A stretch of 7,005 bases of DNA from an uncultured Pseudomonadota bacterium (GTDB lineage Bacteria > Pseudomonadota > Alphaproteobacteria > CACZRW01), in assembly GCA_902783675.1 (NCBI GenBank), contig CACZRW010000132.1, positions 1 through 7,005 of the forward strand. Direction: 5' to 3'. A model generated the notes under the pieces. That model had not been told where the DNA came from, ran no database searches, and was given only the letters and a program-made list of their open reading frames with translations. A program made the translations under genes and the position numbers. Shown here in pieces: positions 1 to 6,572 of the stretch (position 1 is its first letter; each line of letters starts with the position of its first letter).

Positions 1-1
1 A

Positions 2-664
2 ATAGGCGAGGCTATAAAGTATTGCAAATCAGCAGGAGCAGACGAGGTCATTCTAATCGGCTCCTTACGCCGTCCTTCTTTCAAAGAGCTCAGTATGGAT
101 TTATGGACCGCCCGAAGGGTCGCAAAAATAGGGCTTTCCATCTTTGGCGATGACAGTATTCTTTCCACTATTGTCAAGGAAATTGAGAAGGAAGGCTTTA
201 AGGTAAAAGGGATCCAAGAGATACTTCCCGAACTTTTGGTTCCTGCCGGATTATACACAAAACATAAACCCGGCAAGCGAGCAAAAATAGACATAAATCG
301 CGGTATGGAAGTTTTGCAAGAGCTCGGCAAACTTGATATCGGACAATCCGCAATAATCCAGCAGGGCATGGTAATCGGGGTCGAAGCGATAGAAGGCACC
401 GACGCCCTTATCAAGCGTTGCAAAGATTTGATGCGTAAAGGCGAAGCAGGTGTCTTGGTAAAGATGAAAAAAGTCGGGCAGGAAACCCGTGTTGATCTTC
501 CCACGATTGGCGTGACTACTGTCGAAAACGCTCATGCTTCGGGATTGCAGGGCATAGCTTTTGAGGCAGGAGCGACTTTGGTCGTTGATTTTGACGCCGT
601 AGTCGCCAAGGCGAACGAGCTTGGGCTTTTCCTCATTGCCATAAACAAGGGAGATAAGCTCTAG
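2..664 (+). CDS. lpxI: UDP-2,3-diacylglucosamine diphosphatase LpxI, N-terminus cut by window edge
   Basis: LpxI hydrolyses UDP-2,3-diacylglucosamine to lipid X (2,3-diacylglucosamine 1-phosphate) and UMP in lipid A synthesis at the cytoplasmic side of the inner membrane. The open frame runs unbroken from the first bases, so the ATG at 95 is internal; codons before it read in-frame as a continuing protein (ending ILIGSLRRPSFKEL). About 220 residues are visible; the family is usually about 270-285, so roughly 50-60 N-terminal residues are missing. Recognised family motifs are GDDSIL, the EIEKEGF and EILPELL segments, VEAIEGTDALI, LVKMKKVGQ, VDLPTIG and IAFEAGATLVVD. The Asp of VDLPTIG lies about 56 residues from the C-terminus and probably matches the Asp reported essential in Caulobacter LpxI (position-based inference). 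Its stop TAG abuts the lpxB ATG, as expected for an lpx operon; lpxA or fabZ probably lie upstream, outside the window. Confidence 0.93.
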   Translation: MGEAIKYCKSAGADEVILIGSLRRPSFKELSMDLWTARRVAKIGLSIFGDDSILSTIVKEIEKEGFKVKGIQEILPELLVPAGLYTKHKPGKRAKIDINRGMEVLQELGKLDIGQSAIIQQGMVIGVEAIEGTDALIKRCKDLMRKGEAGVLVKMKKVGQETRVDLPTIGVTTVENAHASGLQGIAFEAGATLVVDFDAVVAKANELGLFLIAINKGDKL

Positions 665-1843
665 ATGTCGGATAATAGCGCACCACCCCTTATATATTTG
701 ATTGCAGGTGAAGCCTCGGGAGATTTGCTGGCATCTCGCTTAATGATTGCATTAAAGGACAAAACCAATGGTAAAGTTGCTTTTGCCGGTGTAGGCGGTG
801 CGACCATGAAAGAGCAGGGCTTTAATACTCTGTTTGATAATTCCGAACTGGCAGTTATGGGCTTAGCCGAGGTATTGCCAAGGATACCTAAAATTATGCG
901 CCTTATCAGGCAAGTAATTAGCGATATTAAAGCCAAGCAGCCTGACATAGTCATTACCGTTGACAGTTGGGGCTTTTCGGACCGTATTCATCGCAGATTG
1001 CGAGGCATAAACATTCCTCACATCCATTATGTTGCGCCGCAGGTTTGGGCTTGGAAAGCAAGGCGCGCTGCCAAAATGGCAAGCAAAGTTGACGGGCTTT
1101 TAACGCTCCTTCCTTTTGAAAATAAGTATTTTACCAAATACGGTATTGATACGGTTTGTGTCGGTCATCCTGTAGTGGAAGGATTTATTTCCGCCAGCAT
1201 TCAGAAAGATTTTAAAAAGCTGCACAACATTCCCCAATCCGCAAAAGTCCTTTGCGTCCTTCCCGGCAGCCGCCACAATGAAATCCGCTATTTGCTTCCC
1301 GTTTTTGCCAAGACGGTTAAACTTATGCAAGACAAATATCCGGACTTACACATCGCTATTCCCACGGTTGCTGCCGTTGCTAAAGATGTAGAAAACGCCG
1401 TATCCTCTTGGCAAAACACCATTGTATTACCTGACATAAAAGATAAAGCTTCTGCCTTCGCCATATCGGATTTAGCTTTAGCCGCTTCGGGAACTGTGTC
1501 GTTAGAGCTTGCCATGGCAGGCGTCCCCCATATCATCGGCTATAAACTAAGCCCCATTACCGCTTACTTTGCCAAGAAGATTTTAAAAATAAAATATGTT
1601 AATTTAATCAATATTATTGCGGATAAACTTATTATCCCCGAGTGCCTTCAGGATTATTGCACCCCGCAGATTCTATTTGAGAACTTACGAAGGCTTTTAG
1701 ATGATAAAGCCGTGGCAACCGAGCAACTTTCCGAAGCAAAAGAAGTGCTGGCGCAGATAGGATATGGCGGTGAGCAAACTCCCAGCGCCAAGGCCGCGGA
1801 TAAGGTTCTGGATGTTATTGCCAAGCGACATAAGGGAAAATAA
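665..1843 (+). CDS. lpxB: lipid-A-disaccharide synthase
   Basis: LpxB is a family GT19 glycosyltransferase that joins lipid X to UDP-2,3-diacylglucosamine, giving the tetraacyl disaccharide 1-phosphate of lipid A; it is a peripheral inner-membrane enzyme. The 392-residue length is typical. Visible family signatures are GEASGD at residues 15-20, VAPQVWAWK at about 123-131, LPGSR at about 199-203 (nucleotide-binding side), and ASGTVSLELA at about 274-283, followed by the YVNLINIIADKLIIPE segment common in LpxB. The start ATG directly follows the lpxI stop, with a GGGAG ribosome-binding site about 11 bases upstream. The stop TAA touches the comEC ATG, so lpxI, lpxB and comEC are very likely co-transcribed and possibly translationally coupled. 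LpxI supplies one of the two substrates of LpxB, which explains the adjacency. No truncation or missing motif was seen. Confidence 0.97.
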   Translation: MSDNSAPPLIYLIAGEASGDLLASRLMIALKDKTNGKVAFAGVGGATMKEQGFNTLFDNSELAVMGLAEVLPRIPKIMRLIRQVISDIKAKQPDIVITVDSWGFSDRIHRRLRGINIPHIHYVAPQVWAWKARRAAKMASKVDGLLTLLPFENKYFTKYGIDTVCVGHPVVEGFISASIQKDFKKLHNIPQSAKVLCVLPGSRHNEIRYLLPVFAKTVKLMQDKYPDLHIAIPTVAAVAKDVENAVSSWQNTIVLPDIKDKASAFAISDLALAASGTVSLELAMAGVPHIIGYKLSPITAYFAKKILKIKYVNLINIIADKLIIPECLQDYCTPQILFENLRRLLDDKAVATEQLSEAKEVLAQIGYGGEQTPSAKAADKVLDVIAKRHKGK

Positions 1844-3946
1844 ATGCTTTCTCGCATTAAAGAGATTTTATACGCCGAACAACCTCGCTGGGAACTTTGG
1901 CTTCCTTTTTCGCTTGCGTCGGGTATAGCTGTTTACTTTTTACTTCCGTTTGAGCCTCCTTCTTACCTTGGCTTGATTTTAGTGCTAATCAGCGTGCCTT
2001 TTATCTTTTGGGAAAAGAAGAAACAAGACTACATTTTCTTTTCCCTCTTTTTATTTTTGTTTGCGCTTGGCTTTGCCATTTCATCTATTCGGGCAGATTA
2101 TCTTTCCGCTCCCGTTTTGGAAAAGAAAACCAAAACCGTCACTGTTAAGGGCGAAATATCATCAACCGATATCAAAGGAACAGGACAACGCCTTGTCTTT
2201 GAGCAACCCGAAATTGTCGGCTGGGATAAAGAAAATATTCCGCGCAAAATACGCATAAAAGTCAATGGGTTAAATAACAAAGTTGTTGCAGGGGATAAAG
2301 TGGAATTAAGGGCGGTTTTAATGCCTCCGCCCATGCCCTCAATGCCCTCGGCCTACGACATTCCACGCAAGTTTTGGTTTGAGCAACTTGGCGCGGTCGG
2401 TTATGCCGTGTCCAAGGTTAAGATTATTTCCGAAGCATCATCTTTTAAGGGGTGGCTTGATCGCGTTCGGTCTAAAATTAACTTCAGTATTATGGATCGC
2501 CTTCCCAAAGATGAAGCGGGGATAGCAATGTCATTGGTTACGGGCGAGCAGGGTGGTAATTCAAAACAAATTGCGGAAAGTTACCGAGCTTCGGGCATAG
2601 CGCACATGCTGTCGGTTTCGGGTGTGCACATGAGCATGCTTGCGGGGCTCGTCTTTGGAATACTGCGGTTGTTCTTTGCACTCTTTCCCGGTATTTGCCT
2701 TCGCTATAACACCAAGAAGATAAGTGCGGCAATCGCCATTATCATCACTTTTTGCTACCTTTTGATATCGGGAATGGCAATACCTGCGCAAAGATCCTTC
2801 ATAATGGTGACGGTTGTTTTAATGGCGGTGATATTAGATAAGCAAGCCATATCCATGCGTTCAATCGGTATTGCGATGATACTTGTTTTGCTAATCCACC
2901 CCGAAGCTTTAATGAGTGCCAGTTTTCAAATGTCCTTTGCTGCCGTTTACGCACTGATAGCGGCATTTGAAATCGGAGCGGGCAAACTTCACCGCAACAT
3001 TTTAAAAGACAAAAAGCCCAAGAATTACATTTTATACCTGCTTATTATTTGGATACTCGGCACGGCGATTACGGATTTTGTGGCAAGCTCGGCAACTACG
3101 CCGTTTGCTATATACCATTTCAACCGCTATGCCACTTACAGCATGCTTTGCAATCTGCTGACCGCTCCGATTTTAGGCATTGTAGTTATGCCGGCACTTT
3201 TGGTGGCAATGCTTCTGCTTCCGTTTAACCTAGCAAGCTATCCTTTGGATATAGCCGGCTTTGGTATAAATCTGATGAACAAGACAGCGCTTTGGATAGA
3301 AAGCCTGCCGCACTCGGTCTTTGTGATACCGGCGATGCCTGCTTGGGGTTTAGGCCTTGCCGTCATCGGCGGCGCATGGCTTTGCTTGTGGCAAACTCGC
3401 TGGCGATTGCTGGGTTTGATTCCCATAGCCTTGGGCATGATGTCCCCACTTACACACAAAGCTCCCGACCTTGTCACCTCGCAAGGCGGCGGAGTTTTTG
3501 CGGTCCTCACTCCCGAGAGCAAACTTCTCATTGAACCGAGCAGGGGCGATAAAATGGCAAAGGAAACTTGGCTCAGCAAAAATGGTGAGGACTACAACGC
3601 CTACGATACCAAGAAGGCAAAGAAACTTTGGCTATCGGGCTTTACCGCCGCGGATGGCGATCCGTCTTTCTTCTGCTCATCTACTACCTTGTGCCATTAT
3701 AAGGCAAAGGGCAAACATATCGCCATCGCCTACGATTACGATGCGCTAAAGGAAGCTTGCGCCACTGCCGACATAGTCGTATCCAAAGTCAACGCCAAGA
3801 AAGAATATTGCCGCGCGCCGTATTTAATTGAGCGTAAAGGTATGTGGAAGTCCGGCTCGCACGCTGTTTGGCTGGAAAAAGGCGGCAATGTAACCATAAG
3901 AAGCTCGGCGGACGAAATGGGCTCTCGCCCTTGGACACCGAAATAA
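1844..3946 (+). CDS. comEC: ComEC/Rec2 family competence protein, without a recognisable metallo-hydrolase motif
   Basis: ComEC proteins form the inner-membrane channel that carries single-stranded DNA into the cell during natural transformation. The 700-residue product has early membrane segments (about residues 19-90), then a soluble DUF4131-like part (about 95-200) with a VKGEISST beta-rich stretch, then the Competence domain of many membrane segments (about 225-530). The hallmark LSVSGVHMSML lies near 256-266, followed by GMAIPAQRSFIM near 311 and SASFQMSFAAVYAL near 358. The C-terminal soluble part (about 535-700) occupies the place of the metallo-beta-lactamase-like domain but shows no HxHxDH motif; it ends in segments (CRAPYLIERKGMW, HAVWLEKGG, SRPWTP) that I associate with alphaproteobacterial ComEC. 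The start touches the lpxB stop, with AAGGG upstream. The stop codon sits at the first base of a duplicated tRNA-terminator repeat. Whether this cell is transformable cannot be judged from one gene. Confidence 0.92.
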   Translation: MLSRIKEILYAEQPRWELWLPFSLASGIAVYFLLPFEPPSYLGLILVLISVPFIFWEKKKQDYIFFSLFLFLFALGFAISSIRADYLSAPVLEKKTKTVTVKGEISSTDIKGTGQRLVFEQPEIVGWDKENIPRKIRIKVNGLNNKVVAGDKVELRAVLMPPPMPSMPSAYDIPRKFWFEQLGAVGYAVSKVKIISEASSFKGWLDRVRSKINFSIMDRLPKDEAGIAMSLVTGEQGGNSKQIAESYRASGIAHMLSVSGVHMSMLAGLVFGILRLFFALFPGICLRYNTKKISAAIAIIITFCYLLISGMAIPAQRSFIMVTVVLMAVILDKQAISMRSIGIAMILVLLIHPEALMSASFQMSFAAVYALIAAFEIGAGKLHRNILKDKKPKNYILYLLIIWILGTAITDFVASSATTPFAIYHFNRYATYSMLCNLLTAPILGIVVMPALLVAMLLLPFNLASYPLDIAGFGINLMNKTALWIESLPHSVFVIPAMPAWGLGLAVIGGAWLCLWQTRWRLLGLIPIALGMMSPLTHKAPDLVTSQGGGVFAVLTPESKLLIEPSRGDKMAKETWLSKNGEDYNAYDTKKAKKLWLSGFTAADGDPSFFCSSTTLCHYKAKGKHIAIAYDYDALKEACATADIVVSKVNAKKEYCRAPYLIERKGMWKSGSHAVWLEKGGNVTIRSSADEMGSRPWTPK

Positions 3947-3994
3947 AAAACCACCCTGACGGATGGTCATTTTAATGGTGCGGATAGTCGGAAT
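3944..3994. repeat. 51-bp direct repeat, copy 1 (tRNA-Leu 3' end plus terminator)
   Basis: These 51 bases are identical to 4091-4141. Read on the minus strand the copy holds the last 19 bases of the tRNA-Leu gene including the encoded CCA (3976-3994), then the spacer and the intrinsic terminator (3945-3967). The first base of the repeat is also the T of the comEC stop codon. Identity stops exactly at 3995 (G, against C in the real tRNA). The two copies start 147 bp apart. Confidence 0.95.
3945..3967 (-). terminator. duplicate intrinsic terminator between comEC and the repeat element
   Basis: On the minus strand ACCATCC pairs with GGGTGGT (one G-T pair) around a GTCA loop and is followed by a run of T. 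It is an exact copy of the tRNA-Leu terminator at 4092-4114. On the plus strand the same stem carries a C-A mismatch and only a short T stretch follows, so it would end comEC transcription less well; the large palindrome just downstream may add to that. Confidence 0.6.
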
Positions 3995-4095
3995 GTCCTA
4001 CGCAAGCAAAGCTTGCTCCGTTCATCTGCGTTCGCTTTGCTCACTGCGATTCCGAACCTTCGGTTCGCTTCTGCTATCCTCAATTACCATTAAAA
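3970..4095. repeat. nested inverted-repeat element with tRNA-like 3' end
   Basis: The segment is bounded by perfect 10-bp inverted repeats, TTTTAATGGT (3970-3979) and ACCATTAAAA (4086-4095). Inside these are GGATAG (3982-3987) with CTATCC (4074-4079), then CGGAAT (3989-3994) with ATTCCG (4049-4054). Two further perfect hairpins lie within: GCAAGC/GCTTGC (4002-4016, loop AAA) and CGAACC/GGTTCG (4053-4067, loop TTC). The 5' part is copied from the 3' end of tRNA-Leu. Read on the minus strand, 4079 to 3976 would give a 104-nt RNA with a 6-bp acceptor-like stem, a 3' CCA and the terminator behind it. It has no protein-coding capacity. It may be a palindromic repeat that uses tRNA ends, or the scar of an insertion; I do not recognise a named family. 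Confidence 0.7.
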
Positions 4096-4141
4096 AACCA
4101 CCCTGACGGATGGTCATTTTAATGGTGCGGATAGTCGGAAT
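4091..4141. repeat. 51-bp direct repeat, copy 2 (within the real tRNA-Leu locus)
   Basis: Identical to 3944-3994. This copy is continuous with the complete tRNA-Leu gene, so it is probably the original. It covers the terminator, the spacer and the tRNA 3' strand from CCA into the T-arm. Repeats covering a tRNA 3' end and its terminator resemble the identity blocks made by integrase-type elements, but no integrase gene is present between the copies. Confidence 0.95.
4092..4114 (-). terminator. intrinsic terminator of tRNA-Leu
   Basis: On the minus strand a 7-bp stem ACCATCC/GGGTGGT with loop GTCA is followed by six T residues. It starts 9 bases beyond the CCA end of tRNA-Leu, which is normal for a tRNA transcription unit. 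Confidence 0.8.
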
Positions 4142-4209
4142 CGAACCGACACGGGATTACTCCCAACAGATTTTAAGTCTGTTGTGTCTACCAGTTCCAC
4201 CATATCCGC
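4123..4209 (-). tRNA. tRNA-Leu(UAA)
   Basis: The minus strand folds as an 87-nt class II tRNA. The acceptor stem GCGGATA pairs with TATCCGC, followed by discriminator A and encoded CCA. The anticodon arm is ACAGA-CTTAAAA-TCTGT, giving anticodon TAA (reads UUA, and UUG by wobble). A long variable arm (GGGA...TCCC type) and the T-arm GTCGG-TTCGATT-CCGAC are intact, and the D-loop contains GGTAGAC. The gene has its own promoter upstream and a terminator downstream, and converges on comEC. Confidence 0.97.
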
Positions 4210-4231
4210 ACAACCTTAAGACAAGGCGCAC

Positions 4232-4259
4232 ACTTTAGCACACTTTTACAATAAGTGAA
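4232..4259 (-). promoter_or_regulatory. probable sigma-70 promoter of tRNA-Leu
   Basis: On the minus strand TTCACT (4254-4259) and TAAAGT (4232-4237) are spaced by 16 bases, placing the start near 4225, about 16 bases before the tRNA. The -10 box lies in a tandem 10-bp near-repeat (4228-4237 and 4238-4247, differing at the last base). Confidence 0.5.
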
Positions 4260-4310
4260 GTGTTTTTTGCCGTTCACTCCGCTTTATCGCACATTTTTCC
4301 CAATTCCCAT

Positions 4311-4338
4311 TTGCTTTTTTGCCGCTCCTCCTTATAAT
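4311..4338 (+). promoter_or_regulatory. sigma-70 promoter of the DUF47-pit operon
   Basis: TTGCTT (4311-4316) and a perfect TATAAT (4333-4338) are spaced by 16 bases. Transcription would start near 4345, leaving a leader of about 43 bases before the ATG at 4388. The leader contains the hexamer CGGACA twice with an 11-bp period (4353 and 4364). Confidence 0.7.
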
Positions 4339-4387
4339 CCCCGTATCAACGACGGACATAATCCGGACAACATGTATGAGGTTTGTT

Positions 4388-5062
4388 ATGAAGTTTCCTA
4401 TATCAATTTTCAGCTTTTTTCCTAAAGAGTCTCCCATTCGCGACCTGATAAAGCACTATGATTTCATAGAAAAGGGCTCAAAACTAATCCCCGAGACTTT
4501 TGCCTGCTATGCCGAGCCGAAGCAAAGCAAGGACTTCGAATCACTTAAGCAACAGGTCGATGAAATAGAGGAACAGGCGGACAGGGTTAAGCGTAAAATC
4601 CGCAATCACATGCCCCGCGGCATTTTTATGCCCGTGGACAGGACGATATTTTTCAACTTCACCCGCTCGCTGGACGATGTTTTGGATTGCGCCCAAGACG
4701 CTCTTAACTGGCTTTCCATAAAGCGCATAAATGTTCCCGCTTTCCTAAAGAAAGAGCTGGACGATTATCTCCAGAACATCCTTGTAAGCGTAACGATTTT
4801 GCGCCCCGCACTGGAAGGCACGATTGAGATTGTGGGCGGCGGCACCGTTAATCGCGAAGAGGTAAAGACCCTATGCCGCAATGTCATTCTTCACCACGAC
4901 GAAGTGGGAGCGCAGAAGCGCGCCATTATCGCCAAGTTATATAACGCCGACATTCCTTTCAAAGACATGTATCAGCTTTTAAAGTTCATTGAAGAAATGT
5001 ATGACTCCAGCCATAACACCGAGCGCTGTTCGGACATGCTCCGCGCGATGTTGGCGAAATAA
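4388..5062 (+). CDS. PhoU-like DUF47 family protein, partner of the PiT phosphate permease
   Basis: This 224-residue protein belongs to the DUF47/PhoU-like (TIGR00153) family of cytoplasmic helical proteins, encoded next to PiT phosphate transporters and thought to modulate them. The N-terminus MKFPISIFSFFPKESPIRDLIKHYDFIEKG is typical in kind: a short hydrophobic start, then a helix. The acidic helix around EQVDEIEEQADRV-like residues and RNHMPRGIFMPVDRTIFFNF (about 70-90) match the family, where PhoU-type acidic motifs bind metal; the C-terminal ...SSHNTERCSDMLRAML corresponds to the usual IEDIADKAED-like end. The ATG at 4388 was chosen because GAGG lies 6 bases upstream; the frame stays open further up, to a TTG at 4319, but that lies ahead of the TATAAT box. 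The permease gene follows after a 27-bp gap, so both are one operon. Specific metal ligands were not verified. Confidence 0.88.
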   Translation: MKFPISIFSFFPKESPIRDLIKHYDFIEKGSKLIPETFACYAEPKQSKDFESLKQQVDEIEEQADRVKRKIRNHMPRGIFMPVDRTIFFNFTRSLDDVLDCAQDALNWLSIKRINVPAFLKKELDDYLQNILVSVTILRPALEGTIEIVGGGTVNREEVKTLCRNVILHHDEVGAQKRAIIAKLYNADIPFKDMYQLLKFIEEMYDSSHNTERCSDMLRAMLAK

Positions 5063-5089
5063 AGTAGGAAACATCAATAGGGCCTCCTT
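5063..5089 (+). promoter_or_regulatory. unusual translation-initiation region of the phosphate permease gene
   Basis: The gap has no good Shine-Dalgarno sequence. ATAGGG (5077-5082) is the best candidate, at 7 bases from the ATG. The seven bases CCTCCTT directly before the ATG equal the anti-Shine-Dalgarno sequence of 16S rRNA and can pair with AAGTAGG (5062-5068) in an interrupted 3+3 bp stem that encloses ATAGGG. Translation may therefore depend on the upstream gene. Confidence 0.4.
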
Positions 5090-6331
5090 ATGGACAACTA
5101 CACAATAATTCTTATAATTTCGGTGATATCAGGCTTTCTGATGGCGTTCAGCATGGGCGCTAATGATGTTTCCAATGCCATGGCATCATCGGTGGCCGCA
5201 AAAGCAGTTACCATAAAGCAAGCCATTTTCATCGCCGCCGCACTCAATTTTATTGGTGCGGTTTTTTTAGGCTCTGCGGTTACCGGCACCATAGCAAAGG
5301 GCATAGTCTCGCCCGATATTTTCCCCGACTCCTACCTTTTTGTGCTGGGAATGCTTGCAGCGCTTTTGTCCGCGGGACTATGGGTATTGCTGGCGTCCTT
5401 CACGGCATTTCCGGTTTCCTCGACTCATTCCATAGTCGGCAGTTTGATAGGCTTTGGGGTGGTGGCAGGACATGCCGCGGATATCCATTGGGGCACACTC
5501 GGGATAATTTTCATAGCATGGCTTCTGGCACCGATAATAGGCGGCACAATATCTTTCATAGTATTCACCACCATAAGAAGCTTTATTCTGTTTCAAAAAA
5601 AGATACTTTACCATGCACTTTTCTGGGCGCCGTTTTGGATAGGAATGACAATCGACATTATCCTGTTGTCTCTCATTTACCGCACGCCTTTTGGCAAAGA
5701 CCTTGCCGTTCCTTGGTATGCTTCGCTTGCACTTGCCGTGGCGATCATCTGCCTTTGCGTAGGGGTGGGCTTAGCCATACGCCGCCGCCTTGCTTCCTCG
5801 CGCCCGCATAAGCAAGCGGAAAAGGTTGAAAAAATCTTTGGCAAGATGCAAGTATCCACCGCCTGCTTTATGGCCTTATCCCAAGGCTCGAACGATGTTG
5901 CCAACGCCATAGGTCCTGTCGCGGCGATTATCATGATGATTGGCAAGGTCCAAGGCGCCGACGCCGATACTCAAATCCCGCTTTGGCTTTTGATTATGGG
6001 CGGAGTTGGTATTGCCATAGGTATTGCTCTGCTTGGCAAGAATGTTATGACCACCTTGGGAGAAAAGATAACCAAGCTCAACCACACCCGAGGCTTCGCG
6101 GTAGAGTTCAGCGCCTCGACTACGGTATTACTGGCATCTAACCTGGGGCTTCCGGTATCTACCACGCACGCCTCGGTCGGCGCCATCACGGGAGTAGGAA
6201 TGGCTCGCGGCATTGGCGCCATAGACATAAGAGTAATCGCCAAGATATTCCTTTACTGGCTGATAACGATTCCCGTATCAGCCACGACTTGCGCACTTAT
6301 CTTTTGGATTTTACAGATGCTTTTCAGGTAA
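5090..6331 (+). CDS. pit: PiT family inorganic phosphate transporter
   Basis: This is a 413-residue inner-membrane permease of the PiT (PF01384) family, which takes up phosphate, usually as a metal-phosphate complex driven by the ion gradient. The family's internal duplication is plain: GANDVSNA at residues 23-30 is mirrored by GSNDVANA at 266-273, and FPVSSTHSIVGSLIG at about 107-121 by LPVSTTHASVGAITG at about 354-368. A soluble, charged loop (about 225-255, with RRRLASSRPHKQAEK) separates the halves. Roughly ten or more hydrophobic segments are visible. The ATG is well placed just before the first membrane segment. The DUF47 protein upstream is its usual partner; together they suggest low-affinity phosphate uptake independent of Pst. 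A GSND in place of GAND in the second repeat is a conservative change. Exact ion coupling (proton or sodium) cannot be told. Confidence 0.95.
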   Translation: MDNYTIILIISVISGFLMAFSMGANDVSNAMASSVAAKAVTIKQAIFIAAALNFIGAVFLGSAVTGTIAKGIVSPDIFPDSYLFVLGMLAALLSAGLWVLLASFTAFPVSSTHSIVGSLIGFGVVAGHAADIHWGTLGIIFIAWLLAPIIGGTISFIVFTTIRSFILFQKKILYHALFWAPFWIGMTIDIILLSLIYRTPFGKDLAVPWYASLALAVAIICLCVGVGLAIRRRLASSRPHKQAEKVEKIFGKMQVSTACFMALSQGSNDVANAIGPVAAIIMMIGKVQGADADTQIPLWLLIMGGVGIAIGIALLGKNVMTTLGEKITKLNHTRGFAVEFSASTTVLLASNLGLPVSTTHASVGAITGVGMARGIGAIDIRVIAKIFLYWLITIPVSATTCALIFWILQMLFR

Positions 6332-6334
6332 CGA

Positions 6335-6360
6335 ACCCCACCACCCGGCGGGTTTTCTTT
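6335..6360 (+). terminator. probable intrinsic terminator after pit
   Basis: Just behind the stop codon, ACCC (6343-6346) pairs with GGGT (6350-6353) around a GGC loop, or AACCC (6334-6338) with GGGTT (6350-6354). A T-rich tract TTTTCTTT follows. The stem is short, so efficiency is uncertain. The tract touches the CCA end of the facing tRNA-His gene. Confidence 0.5.
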
Positions 6361-6436
6361 GGGGCGAATAGCGGGATTCGAACCCACGGCATCCAGAGCC
6401 ACAATCTGGCGCTCTACCAACTGAGCTATATTCGCC
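6360..6436 (-). tRNA. tRNA-His(GUG)
   Basis: The minus strand folds as a 77-nt tRNA counting the extra G at position -1 and the encoded CCA. The acceptor stem GCGAATA pairs with TATTCGC, and G-1 faces C73, the histidine identity pair. The anticodon arm CCAGA-TTGTGGC-TCTGG gives GTG. The D-loop has AGTTGGTAGA and the T-arm GTGGG-TTCGAAT-CCCGC. It converges with pit and has its own promoter. No clear intrinsic terminator with a T-run was found downstream on the minus strand. Confidence 0.97.
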
Positions 6437-6479
6437 ACCGACACTCACGCTTGCGTTCCATGGCAAGCATAGGGGAGGG

Positions 6480-6509
6480 AACATATCATCTTCCCCCTTA
6501 AAAAGTCAA
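6480..6509 (-). promoter_or_regulatory. probable sigma-70 promoter of tRNA-His
   Basis: On the minus strand TTGACT (6504-6509) and TATGTT (6480-6485) are spaced by 18 bases. The predicted start lies near 6473, about 37 bases ahead of the tRNA. Between the start and the tRNA a GCTTGC/GCAAGC hairpin could form (arms at about 6449-6454 and 6463-6468). Confidence 0.55.
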
Positions 6510-6572
6510 GTCCTGATTTAGTATTTTCTGCCCCTTTATTATCGCTTGCAAGAAAATAAAAAGCTGATAATT

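Noticed and set aside
3995..4090. CRISPR repeat or insertion sequence between the 51-bp repeats
   Set aside because: Only two repeat copies at one interval, no transposase or integrase frame, and the inner segment is itself palindromic.
4319..4387. Upstream TTG start for the DUF47 gene
   Set aside because: It lies before the TATAAT box, so it would not be in the mRNA; the ATG at 4388 has GAGG at good spacing.
6253..6501. Frames overlapping tRNA-His on both strands (e.g. a GIRTHGIQSH-type peptide)
   Set aside because: These are the familiar false translations of a tRNA gene.
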